Shown: positions 1-6,430 of the stretch, piece by piece
How positions within the stretch are numbered: position 1 is the stretch's first letter
Layout: each line of letters opens with the position of its first letter
NCBI GenBank assembly: GCA_946040935.1
Contig: CAMGCN010000058.1
Coordinates: 1-6,576, forward strand
Length of the DNA stretch: 6,576 nt
Direction: 5' to 3'
DNA from: an uncultured Clostridia bacterium
GTDB taxonomy: Bacteria > Bacillota > Clostridia > Oscillospirales > CAG-272
The notes under the pieces: model-generated
Database searches by the model: none
What the model was told of the DNA's origin: nothing
Seen by the model: the letters and a program-made list of their open reading frames with translations, nothing else
Made by a program: the position numbers and the translations under genes

Positions 1-321
1 AATTTACAGCTTCTTTCAGGCGGCGAACAGGTATTTGTTGCGATTGCTCTATACTTTGCAATTCTCAAGGTAAACCCTGCTCCCTTCTGCCTGCTCGATG
101 AAATCGAGGCGGCGCTTGACGAGGTAAACGTATCAAAATTTGCCGAATATGCAAAGAAGTTCTCGGCAAAAACACAGTTTATTATAATTACACACAGAAG
201 GGGAACCATGGAAGCGGCAGATTCCCTTTACGGCATTACCATGCAGGAGCGCGGTATTTCCAAGGTGCTGTCAATTAATGTAAACGAAGTAGAAAAGAAA
301 ATCGGAGTAAAATTAGGATAA
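1..321 (+). CDS. smc: Chromosome segregation protein SMC, C-terminal end (5' truncated by window)
   Basis: The last 106 codons of an SMC ATPase, in frame from base 1. SMC dimers organise and help segregate the chromosome together with ScpA and ScpB. The visible part is the C-terminal half of the ATPase head. The ABC signature LSGGEQ is at visible residues 5-10, and the Walker B stretch FCLLDEIEAALDE at 29-41 holds the catalytic Asp-Glu pair. The switch histidine is in ITHRRGTMEAAD at 63-74, and the usual QERG..K closing segment follows. The LDE.EAALD wording and the ending right after the QERG segment fit SMC better than RecN, RecF or a transporter ATPase. The signature has EQ where many SMCs have EK, which I take as lineage variation. 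The stop TAA (319-321) shares its last base with the ftsY start, so the two genes are probably co-transcribed and coupled. The hinge, coiled coils and N-terminal Walker A lie upstream of the window. Confidence 0.95.
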   Translation, partial: NLQLLSGGEQVFVAIALYFAILKVNPAPFCLLDEIEAALDEVNVSKFAEYAKKFSAKTQFIIITHRRGTMEAADSLYGITMQERGISKVLSINVNEVEKKIGVKLG

Positions 322-1226
322 TGGGATTTTTCGAAAGTCTGAAAAAAGGTCTCGGCAAAACTAAAGACGGCTTTTTCTCACAAATACACAACCTGTTTTC
401 ATCCTTTGTAAAAGTTGATGAAGAACTGCTCGAAAATCTTGAAGAAATTCTCATCTGCGCCGATATCGGCTATGAAACAACAGAAGAGATTATTGATAAA
501 CTGCGTGCTGTAATCAAAGACGAAAGAATCAGCGAAACAGAGGACGCATACACCGCACTGAAAGCTATTTTGCGCGATATGATAGGTGTTTGCGAACCTC
601 TCAAGCTTGACACTGTGCCGTCTGTTATTCTTGTTATCGGTGTAAACGGAGTCGGAAAAACCACATCCATCGCAAAAATTGCAAATCTGCTGAAAAGCGA
701 GGGAAAGAAAGTCGTTCTCGCGGCGGCGGACACATTCCGTGCGGCGGCAATTGACCAGCTTACCGTATGGGCGCAGAGAGTCGGAGTCGACATAATAAAG
801 CAAAGCGAGGGAGCGGACCCTGCCTCTGTCGTATTTGACGCGATAAACTCTGCAAAAAGCAAAAAGGCGGATGTTCTCATTGTAGATACCGCAGGACGGC
901 TACACAACAAGAAAAATCTTATGGACGAGCTCGCAAAAATCAACCGGGTAATTGAAAGAGAGCTTCCCGACGCATGCCGTGAGACTCTCCTTGTTCTGGA
1001 CGCGACCACGGGACAAAATGCGATAAATCAAGCCGTCGAATTCAAAAACACGGCAAGCATAACGGGACTTATACTCACAAAGCTTGACGGCACGGCAAAA
1101 GGCGGTATTGTCTTCTCAATTAAGAAAACGCTCGACATTCCCGTAAGATTTATCGGCGTGGGCGAAAAAACGGAAGATTTGCAACCTTTTGACTCTGTTG
1201 CGTTTGTAGACGCACTGTTTGATTGA
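321..1226 (+). CDS. ftsY: Signal recognition particle receptor FtsY
   Basis: SRP-family GTPase of 301 residues that docks the SRP-ribosome complex at the membrane Sec translocon. An N-terminal amphipathic start (MGFFESLKKGLGKTK) leads into the helical N domain, about residues 1-95. The GTPase G domain follows, with the P-loop GVNGVGKTT at 107-115, DTFRAAA at 137-143, DTAGR at 189-193 and TKLDGTAKGG at 253-262. The closing motif GVGEKTEDLQPF is at 279-290. TKLDGTAKGG and the ending right after the GVGE motif, with no methionine-rich M domain, separate it from Ffh. There is no long acidic A domain as in E. coli FtsY, which is normal for Firmicutes. The start ATG overlaps the smc stop in TAATG. 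No clear Shine-Dalgarno precedes it, which fits coupling to smc. In many Firmicutes ylxM-ffh follows ftsY, but here rdgB does. Confidence 0.97.
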   Translation: MGFFESLKKGLGKTKDGFFSQIHNLFSSFVKVDEELLENLEEILICADIGYETTEEIIDKLRAVIKDERISETEDAYTALKAILRDMIGVCEPLKLDTVPSVILVIGVNGVGKTTSIAKIANLLKSEGKKVVLAAADTFRAAAIDQLTVWAQRVGVDIIKQSEGADPASVVFDAINSAKSKKADVLIVDTAGRLHNKKNLMDELAKINRVIERELPDACRETLLVLDATTGQNAINQAVEFKNTASITGLILTKLDGTAKGGIVFSIKKTLDIPVRFIGVGEKTEDLQPFDSVAFVDALFD

Positions 1227-1228
1227 TT

Positions 1229-1843
1229 ATGAAATTACTGCTTGCCACATCAAACGAAAATAAAGTCAGAGAATTTCAGCATATTCTCGCCTCCCTTGCA
1301 CCTATGCTCGACATACATGTTATCTCTCTGAAAGAAGCGGGAATCGCCGATACGGCAAAAGAAGACGCAGATACCTTCGAGGGTAACGCCATGATAAAGG
1401 CAAAAGCCGCTTCGGGTAACGGATACATCACCTTTGCGGATGATTCGGGAATTTGCGTAGACGCGCTCGACGGAGCTCCGGGAATATACTCGGCGAGATT
1501 TTCGGGAGTTCACGGCGATGATAATGCTAACAACGCTCAGCTTCTTAAAAAGCTCGAGAACGTACCCGACGAAAAAAGAAGTGCAAGATATGTCTGCGCT
1601 ATTGCATGCGTTTTACCCGACGGAAAGTCCTTTACCGTAACGGGAAAGGCCGAGGGAAAAATAGGCTATGCTCCAAAAGGGCATTGCGGCTTTGGATACG
1701 ATCCTCTCTTCATCGGAGCAGGCTCGGACAAAACTTGGGCGGAAATTCCGGCGCCGGAAAAAGACTCGATATCTCACAGAGCCGTTGCCGCAAAATTATT
1801 TATTGAAAAATTAAAGGAATATACCTGTGACAATAACGACTAA
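1229..1843 (+). CDS. rdgB: XTP/dITP diphosphatase (RdgB/HAM1 family, house-cleaning NTPase)
   Basis: Predicted to hydrolyse XTP, ITP and dITP to the monophosphates plus pyrophosphate, keeping deaminated purines out of DNA and RNA. The 204 residues match the usual family length of about 190-205. Motifs in order are the substrate-loop start ATSNENK at 6-12, FEGNA at 50-54, ADDSG at 70-74 (with the likely catalytic Asp), GAPGIYSARFSG at 82-93, GFGYDPLF at 154-161 and SHRA at 182-185. I chose the ATG at 1229, giving MKLLLATSN as in the family. A TTG at 1223 would add two residues and overlap the ftsY stop. No ribosome binding site is obvious before either start, and the gap to ftsY is 2 bases, so coupling is likely. 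Its last 17 bases overlap yhbY. Confidence 0.96.
   Translation: MKLLLATSNENKVREFQHILASLAPMLDIHVISLKEAGIADTAKEDADTFEGNAMIKAKAASGNGYITFADDSGICVDALDGAPGIYSARFSGVHGDDNANNAQLLKKLENVPDEKRSARYVCAIACVLPDGKSFTVTGKAEGKIGYAPKGHCGFGYDPLFIGAGSDKTWAEIPAPEKDSISHRAVAAKLFIEKLKEYTCDNND
1813..1818 (+). promoter_or_regulatory. Shine-Dalgarno for yhbY GTG start
   Basis: AAAGGA lies 8 bases before the GTG at 1827, inside the rdgB coding region. It is the main sequence reason for accepting the GTG start and the 17-base overlap over a later start. Confidence 0.7.
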
Positions 1844-2117
1844 ACAAAGAGCTTTTCTTAAAGGGCTTGCAATGAAAACAGACCCAATTTTCCAGATAGG
1901 AAAATCGGGTATTTCCGAGGAAATAATCAAACAGCTAAACGCGGCTCTCGAAGCAAGAGAACTGATAAAGGTGAATGTGCTTGCTTCATCGCCGTATACA
2001 ACTGCAGAGGCGGCCAATTTTGCCGCTGACGGTACAGGCGCACTGCTTGTTCAGGTTATCGGAAATAAATTCGTCTTATATAAAGAGTCAGTCAAGCACA
2101 AAAAAATCAAACTATGA
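1827..2117 (+). CDS. yhbY: YhbY-family CRM-domain RNA-binding protein (ribosome assembly)
   Basis: A 96-residue protein that is a single CRM domain. In bacteria this family associates with pre-50S ribosomal particles. Visible family marks are the opening LT.KQR.FLK-like segment (TTKQRAFLKGLA, residues 4-15), the GKSG loop at 25-28 within IFQIGKSGIS, the helix with an ALEARELIKV-like stretch at 40-49, and the final strand QVIGNKFVLYK at 76-86. The start is GTG at 1827, inside the end of rdgB in another frame. It is supported by AAAGGA at 1813-1818, eight bases upstream, and by the alignment of the N terminus with the family. The GTG start with a 17-base overlap suggests coupling to rdgB. The stop overlaps the nadD start as ATGA. 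The exact RNA target cannot be read from sequence. Confidence 0.93.
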   Translation: MTITTKQRAFLKGLAMKTDPIFQIGKSGISEEIIKQLNAALEARELIKVNVLASSPYTTAEAANFAADGTGALLVQVIGNKFVLYKESVKHKKIKL

Positions 2118-2746
2118 AAAAATATATGAATCTCGGTATCTACGGCGGAACATTTGCACCTGTTCATAAAGGTCACGTCGAATCGGCAAAGGCGTTTGCG
2201 CGCTCGGGACTTATAGACACTCTGTTTATTATGCCGGCATATTTACCGCCCCATAAAAAGCTGTCTTTTTCAGACTCACCCGAAGCGAGAATGGAAATGC
2301 TTAAAATTGCCTTCCGTGATTTTTATGAAAATAGCGTTGACTTTCAAATTTCCGACTATGAAATAAAAAAAGAGAACGTGAGTTATACTTATGATACCGT
2401 TTCTCATTTTATAAAACTTTGCGAGAAGCTGATACTTTTGTGCGGAGCAGACATGTTTTTGTCTTTTGACACATGGTACCGCGCGCCCGAGCTTATGAAA
2501 ACATGCGAAGTCGCGTATATACCGAGGCATAACGGGCAGTTAAAGGTTCTTAAAGACAAAGCGGATGAATTATACGAAAGATACGGTCTTATCAGCCATG
2601 AAATTAACGCGGCTGTAGTTGATATCTCGTCAAGCGAGATAAGAGAAAAAATCAAAAACGGTTCGGATATAACAGATTTTGTCGATGCCGACGTAGAAAA
2701 ATATATTAAGGAAAAAGGTCTGTATGACAGATTTACAGAAAGCTGA
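2114..2746 (+). CDS. nadD: Nicotinate-nucleotide adenylyltransferase NadD
   Basis: Transfers AMP from ATP to nicotinate mononucleotide, giving deamido-NAD, a late step in NAD synthesis. The 210 residues have the nucleotidyltransferase fold marks in order. These are GIYGGTFAPVHKGH at 8-21 with the HxGH ATP motif (18-21), PPHK at 45-48, and the GADMFLSFDTW segment at 111-121. The ISSSEIR motif is at 171-177. The first motif reads GTFAPVH where many NadDs have GTFDPIH, so the Asp is replaced by Ala, while both histidines of HxGH are kept. I see this as a lineage variant and not as loss of function. PanC-, CoaD- and RibF-type relatives are less likely because of the ISSSEIR ending and the yqeK neighbour. 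The start overlaps the yhbY stop by 4 bases (ATGA). A second ATG at 2126 would also leave the motif intact. The 3' end overlaps yqeK by 23 bases. Confidence 0.95.
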   Translation: MKKYMNLGIYGGTFAPVHKGHVESAKAFARSGLIDTLFIMPAYLPPHKKLSFSDSPEARMEMLKIAFRDFYENSVDFQISDYEIKKENVSYTYDTVSHFIKLCEKLILLCGADMFLSFDTWYRAPELMKTCEVAYIPRHNGQLKVLKDKADELYERYGLISHEINAAVVDISSSEIREKIKNGSDITDFVDADVEKYIKEKGLYDRFTES

Positions 2747-3320
2747 AAGCTATATTGAATCACACCTTTCGGGCAACAGGATTTCACATGTATATTCAGT
2801 ATGCGACACAGCGACAAAAATGTGCCGTTTGCTCGGAAAAACCGAATATTGCAAGGCGGCATATACCGCGGCTCTTTTACACGATATAACTAAAGAATTC
2901 AGCAATGAAAGACACCTTGAGATTATCGAAAAAAATTCTATTCAGCTTACCGAGGACGATTTTCGCTCACCCGAGATACTTCATTCATTTACGGGCGCGG
3001 CATTTGCAAAAGAGCTGTTCCCCGAGCTGATAAATGATGAAATATACGGTGCAATATTTAACCATACAACGGGAAAAAAAGATATGACTTTCCTTGAAAA
3101 AGTTATTTTTCTTTCAGACTATATTGAGCCGAAAAGAAAATACGACGCCTCGCACGAGCTTTATGATTACTTTATGAATAATATTGGTGAAAAAAATATT
3201 CTTGAAAAGGCGTGTCTTATATGCCTTACAAACACGGTAGAATATCTTGAAAAAAACGGCAGCCACGTAAATTCACGCACTATTTTTGCAAAAGAATTTC
3301 TTGAAGAAAGGTTAGGCTAA
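2724..3320 (+). CDS. yqeK: YqeK HD-domain hydrolase (symmetrical Ap4A hydrolase type)
   Basis: An HD-superfamily metal-dependent phosphohydrolase of 198 residues. The YqeK family cleaves diadenosine tetraphosphate symmetrically to two ADP. Metal and active-site residues visible in order are His22 in RISHVYSV, His53-Asp54 in ALLHDITK (50-57), His87 in LHSFTGA, His114 in NHTTGKKDM, and Asp132 in FLSDYIEPKR (129-138). This is the complete YqeK set, with the typical D.IEP.R tail. The start lies within nadD (23-base overlap, different frame) and is backed by AAAGG at 2714-2718, five bases upstream. nadD-yqeK is a widely conserved pair in Firmicutes, and yqeK directly abuts rsfS here. A LytR-type gene often sits between yqeK and rsfS in Clostridia but is absent. 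Confidence 0.94.
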   Translation: MTDLQKAESYIESHLSGNRISHVYSVCDTATKMCRLLGKTEYCKAAYTAALLHDITKEFSNERHLEIIEKNSIQLTEDDFRSPEILHSFTGAAFAKELFPELINDEIYGAIFNHTTGKKDMTFLEKVIFLSDYIEPKRKYDASHELYDYFMNNIGEKNILEKACLICLTNTVEYLEKNGSHVNSRTIFAKEFLEERLG

Positions 3321-3695
3321 ATGGAGAATAATATAATGAACGAGCTTGATAAAGCTATTGAAATAGTAAAAATTCTTAACGAGAAAAATGCAAAGGACAT
3401 CCGGCTTTTGCATGTCACCGATAAAACAATAATCGCGGATTATTTTGTTATATGTTCGGGTTTTTCCAACACGCAGGTTAAAGCGTTTGCAGGCGAAATT
3501 GAATATAAAATGGAGCTTAAAGGAATAAAACCCCACCATACCGAGGGTTACTCGGAAGCACATTGGATTGTACTCGACTATTCATCGGTTATCGTTCATA
3601 TTTTTTACAACGAAACGAGAGAATTTTACAGTCTCGAAAAGCTTTGGAGCGACGCTGAAGAAATAGACGTTTCCGAATATATTACAGAAAAATAA
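3321..3695 (+). CDS. rsfS: Ribosomal silencing factor RsfS (Iojap/YbeB family)
   Basis: A 124-residue protein of the family that binds ribosomal protein L14 on the 50S subunit and blocks subunit joining when nutrients are short. Family marks are KDIRLLHVTDKTIIADYF (25-42), where ADYF.I.SG (39-47) is the most conserved part, then QVKAFAGEIE (52-61), WIVLDY (82-87) and VHIFYNETREFYSLEKLW (92-109). The ATG at 3321 follows the yqeK stop with no gap and has AAAGG at 3307-3311, nine bases upstream. A second in-frame ATG at 3336 has TGGAG at 3322-3326 at the same spacing and gives MNELDKA, which is equally family-like. The true start is therefore uncertain by five codons. Confidence 0.95.
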   Translation: MENNIMNELDKAIEIVKILNEKNAKDIRLLHVTDKTIIADYFVICSGFSNTQVKAFAGEIEYKMELKGIKPHHTEGYSEAHWIVLDYSSVIVHIFYNETREFYSLEKLWSDAEEIDVSEYITEK

Positions 3696-3706
3696 TACAG
3701 CACAAT

Positions 3707-3712
3707 TTGGAG
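3707..3712 (+). promoter_or_regulatory. Shine-Dalgarno for leuS
   Basis: TTGGAG ends 7 bases before the leuS ATG at 3720. The 24-base rsfS-leuS gap holds only this site. It is too short for a T-box leader and contains no promoter-like pair. Confidence 0.7.
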
Positions 3713-3719
3713 AATAAAA

Positions 3720-6122
3720 ATGAAATACGATTTCAAAACAATTGAGCAAAAGTGGCAAAAAGCATGGGAAGACGCTCATGCGTTCCAAGCAAAGGACGAT
3801 TTTTCCAAACCTAAATTTTACGGTCTGATTGAGTTTCCCTACCCTTCAGGTGCGGGAATGCATGTCGGACATATCAAGGCATATTCCGGAATGGAAGTAA
3901 TCTGCAGAAAAAGAAGAATGCAGGGTTATAATGTTCTCTTTCCTATCGGCTTTGACGCTTTCGGTCTTCCGACGGAAAACTACGCCTTAAAAACAGGCAC
4001 TCACCCGAGAACAGTAACCGATACTAACATTGAAAAATTCACATCACAGCTTAAAAAGGTCGGATTTTCTTTTGATTGGTCAAGAAAAATTGACACAACT
4101 GATGAAAAATATTATAAATGGACTCAGTGGATTTTCCTTAAGCTCTTTGACCACGGACTTGTTTTCCGCGATAAAGCGCTCGTAAACTACTGCCCTCACT
4201 GTAAGGTTGTACTTTCAAACGAGGATTCCCAAGGCGGAAAGTGTGACATCTGCCACACAGACATAGTACAAAAATCAAAAGACGTTTGGTATCTGCGTAT
4301 TACCGAATATGCGGAAAAGCTCTTAAGCGGTCTTAATGATGTTGAATACCCTGCAAATATAAGGGCTCAGCAGGAAAACTGGATAGGTAAATCTACAGGC
4401 GCTTTCGTTGATTTTGAAATTTCGGGAATAGATGAAAAGCTCACGATATACACCACAAGATGCGACACTCTATTCGGCGTCACTTTCATGGTTATCGCGC
4501 CCGAACACCCGATTATAGATAAAAACGCCGACAAAATCTACAACATGGACGATATAAAGGCATACCGTGATAAATGCGCTAAAATGACCGAATTTGAGCG
4601 CACACAGCTCGTACACGACAAAACAGGCGTTAAAATCGACGGAATCTCCGCACGCAACCCCGTAAACGGCAAGGAAATACCAATATACATTTCCGACTAT
4701 GTAATGATGGGCTACGGAACCGGCGCTATCATGGCAGTTCCCGCGCACGACGGACGAGATTACGATTTTGCAAAGAAATTCGGCATTGATATTATCCAAG
4801 TTATCAAGGGCGGAGATTTGTCAAAAGAGCCTTATACAGGCGACGGTGAAATGGTAAATTCCGGTTTCCTTAACGGCTTCACCGATAAGAAATCCGCTAT
4901 TGCAAAAATGCTTGAGTATTTGAAAGAACAAGGTATCGGACATCCCGGAGTTCAGTACAAGATGAACGATTGGGCGTTCAACCGTCAGAGATACTGGGGC
5001 GAACCCATTCCCATTGTACATTGTCCTACATGCGGTATGGTACCTGTGCCTTATGACGAATTGCCTCTTCGCCTTCCCGACGTCAAAAACTTTGAACCGG
5101 GCGAGGGGGGCGAATCTCCTCTTGCAAAGATAGAATCTTTTGTTAACTGCAAGTGTCCCAAATGCCATGGCGACGCAAAGCGCGAAACAGACACAATGCC
5201 TCAATGGGCAGGTTCTTCATGGTATTATTTAAGATATTGTGATCCGAACAACGACAAGGTCTTTGCAGACAAGGAAAAACTTAACTACTGGCTTCCCGTC
5301 GATTGGTACAACGGCGGCATGGAGCATGTAACAAGACACCTTATATATTCGCGCTTCTGGCACAGATTCCTCTATGATATAGGCGAGGTGCCGACACCCG
5401 AACCTTATGCAAAGCGTTCTGCACAAGGTATGATACTCGGCGCAGACGGTGTAAAGATGTCCAAATCAAGAGGTAATGTCGTTGACCCGAACGATGTAGT
5501 TGATGAATACGGAGCTGACACCCTCAGAACATACATACTTTTTATGGGAGACTACGGCTCCGCCGCTCCATGGTCAGAGTCGAGTGTAAAGGGATGTAAG
5601 AGATTTCTCGAAAGAGTCGCCGATTTACCTGCGCTCGCAAAAGGAAACGGGGCAACTCCCGAGCTTGAGTCACTTTTCCACAAGACGATAAAAAAAGTAT
5701 CTTCCGATATTGAGGAAATGAAATTCAACACGGCAATCGCCGCGATGATGACTCTGATAAACGAGATTAATAATGTCGGCACTCTTACGGTAGATGAGCT
5801 TAAAACATTCGTCAAATTACTAAATCCTTTTGCTCCTCACCTTTCAGAAGAGCTCTGGCACAACCTCGGCGAAACTTCCCTGCTCGCTCTTGAGAGCTGG
5901 CCCGAATATGATGATAGTAAGACAGTTGATAAGAATATTGAAATCGCAATTCAAATTTGCGGTAAGTTCAGAGGCACTGTCGTCGTTTCCGCCGACGCCG
6001 ACAAAGACAGTGTAATTAAAGCTGCAAAGGAAAACGAGAAAATCGCACCGTTGATTAACGGAAAGCAGATAGTTAAGGAAATATATATTCCCGGTAAACT
6101 CGTCAACATTGTAGTAAAATAA
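3720..6122 (+). CDS. leuS: Leucyl-tRNA synthetase
   Basis: Class I synthetase of 800 residues that charges tRNA-Leu, close to the roughly 800 usual in Firmicutes. The HIGH motif is HVGH at 48-51 in YPSGAGMHVGH. A zinc site follows with Cys158, Cys161, Cys175 and Cys178. The CP1 editing domain spans about 225-415, with the threonine-rich TTRCDT at 245-250 and YGTGAIMAVPAHD at 332-344, whose Asp344 matches the conserved editing-site aspartate. A second cysteine group (435, 438, 477, 479, 482) flanks the region before TMPQWAGSSWYYLRY (492-506). The KMSKS motif is at 579-583, then come the anticodon-binding helices and a C-terminal domain ending in PGKLVNIVVK. TTRCDT has Cys where E. coli-type enzymes have Pro. 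The ATG is backed by TTGGAG at 3707-3712. There is no T-box leader in the 24-base gap from rsfS, so expression probably depends on the upstream operon. Confidence 0.98.
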   Translation: MKYDFKTIEQKWQKAWEDAHAFQAKDDFSKPKFYGLIEFPYPSGAGMHVGHIKAYSGMEVICRKRRMQGYNVLFPIGFDAFGLPTENYALKTGTHPRTVTDTNIEKFTSQLKKVGFSFDWSRKIDTTDEKYYKWTQWIFLKLFDHGLVFRDKALVNYCPHCKVVLSNEDSQGGKCDICHTDIVQKSKDVWYLRITEYAEKLLSGLNDVEYPANIRAQQENWIGKSTGAFVDFEISGIDEKLTIYTTRCDTLFGVTFMVIAPEHPIIDKNADKIYNMDDIKAYRDKCAKMTEFERTQLVHDKTGVKIDGISARNPVNGKEIPIYISDYVMMGYGTGAIMAVPAHDGRDYDFAKKFGIDIIQVIKGGDLSKEPYTGDGEMVNSGFLNGFTDKKSAIAKMLEYLKEQGIGHPGVQYKMNDWAFNRQRYWGEPIPIVHCPTCGMVPVPYDELPLRLPDVKNFEPGEGGESPLAKIESFVNCKCPKCHGDAKRETDTMPQWAGSSWYYLRYCDPNNDKVFADKEKLNYWLPVDWYNGGMEHVTRHLIYSRFWHRFLYDIGEVPTPEPYAKRSAQGMILGADGVKMSKSRGNVVDPNDVVDEYGADTLRTYILFMGDYGSAAPWSESSVKGCKRFLERVADLPALAKGNGATPELESLFHKTIKKVSSDIEEMKFNTAIAAMMTLINEINNVGTLTVDELKTFVKLLNPFAPHLSEELWHNLGETSLLALESWPEYDDSKTVDKNIEIAIQICGKFRGTVVVSADADKDSVIKAAKENEKIAPLINGKQIVKEIYIPGKLVNIVVK

Positions 6123-6162
6123 TCAATTTTATCACTATATTCGCTAAAAAGCGCAAAAACTC
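6123..6162. other. leuS-rpsU intergenic start, no clear terminator
   Basis: The bases between the leuS stop and the rpsU promoter contain only a weak 4-bp hairpin (CGCT at 6142-6145, AAAA loop, AGCG at 6150-6153), followed by CAAAAAC and not a T run. I do not see a convincing leuS terminator, so some read-through into rpsU is plausible. Confidence 0.5.
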
Positions 6163-6191
6163 TTGACAAAGAATAGCAAATGGTCTATAAT
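6163..6191 (+). promoter_or_regulatory. Consensus sigma-A promoter of rpsU
   Basis: TTGACA (6163-6168) and TATAAT (6186-6191) are separated by exactly 17 bases, so both hexamers and the spacing match the vegetative sigma consensus. Transcription would start near 6198 and give a leader of about 45 bases before rpsU. There is no extended -10 TG. A perfect 7-bp inverted repeat (CTCTTGA 6160-6166, TCAAGAG 6194-6200) brackets it. Confidence 0.92.
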
Positions 6192-6206
6192 ACTCAAGAG
6201 AATTAA

Positions 6207-6234
6207 TTTTCTCCTGCTTTAGCGAGGGGAGGGA
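6207..6234 (+). promoter_or_regulatory. rpsU leader: ribosome binding site with possible sequestering hairpin
   Basis: The purine tract AGGGGAGGG (6225-6233) lies 9 bases before the rpsU ATG and is a strong Shine-Dalgarno. The CTCC at 6211-6214 can pair with GGAG at 6228-6231. An inner GC/GC pair (6216-6217 with 6222-6223) closes a TTTA loop, and weak T-G/T-A pairs extend the base outward. The ribosome binding site is seen directly. The hairpin and any regulatory role are inference. Confidence 0.7.
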
Positions 6235-6242
6235 TATAGAAA

Positions 6243-6419
6243 ATGGCAGAAGTTAGAGTTAAAGAAAACGAATCGCTCGACAGCGCGCTCCGTCGTTTCA
6301 AGAGACAGTGTGCAAGGAGCGGAGTACTCTCTGAGCTCAAGAAAAGAGAGCACTATGAAAAGCCCAGCGTAAAAAGAAAGAAGAAGTCTGAGGCTGCAAG
6401 AAAACGCAAATTCAAATAA
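6243..6419 (+). CDS. rpsU: 30S ribosomal protein S21 (bS21)
   Basis: A 58-residue, very basic protein of the small ribosomal subunit, located near the anti-Shine-Dalgarno end of 16S rRNA. Its sequence is typical for S21. [20 protein letters not shown] opens the protein, [21 protein letters not shown] follows at about 21-41 with the conserved REHYEKPS part, and the tail is rich in Lys and Arg ([16 protein letters not shown]). Its length matches the family (about 57-70). The ATG is preceded by a strong purine-rich ribosome binding site. It has its own promoter and terminator, so it is a monocistronic unit separate from the smc-leuS run. Nothing is odd in the protein. Confidence 0.97.
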   Translation: MAEVRVKENESLDSALRRFKRQCARSGVLSELKKREHYEKPSVKRKKKSEAARKRKFK

Positions 6420-6430
6420 TTTTGCGACGT

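Noticed and set aside
399..1009. Two long minus-strand open frames across ftsY
   Set aside because: Both lie fully inside the motif-complete ftsY on the opposite strand, have no recognisable domain and read as low-complexity Ser/Arg/Phe-rich shadow translations.
1223..1228. TTG start for rdgB, two codons upstream
   Set aside because: The ATG at 1229 gives the family-typical MKLLLATSN start, and no ribosome binding site favours the TTG.
1606..1806. Plus-strand alternate frame inside rdgB
   Set aside because: It is an Arg-rich +1-frame shadow of conserved rdgB motifs with no support of its own.
2404..2862. Minus-strand open frame of 152 codons across nadD and yqeK
   Set aside because: It runs antisense across two well-identified genes and has no ribosome binding site or recognisable motif that I can see.
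4470..5204. Two minus-strand open frames inside leuS
   Set aside because: They are antisense to conserved LeuRS editing and catalytic regions, and their translations are Cys/Val/Phe-rich with no family resemblance.
6142..6153. CGCT-AAAA-AGCG hairpin as a leuS terminator
   Set aside because: The stem is only 4 bp and is followed by CAAAAAC, so it lacks both stability and a T tract.
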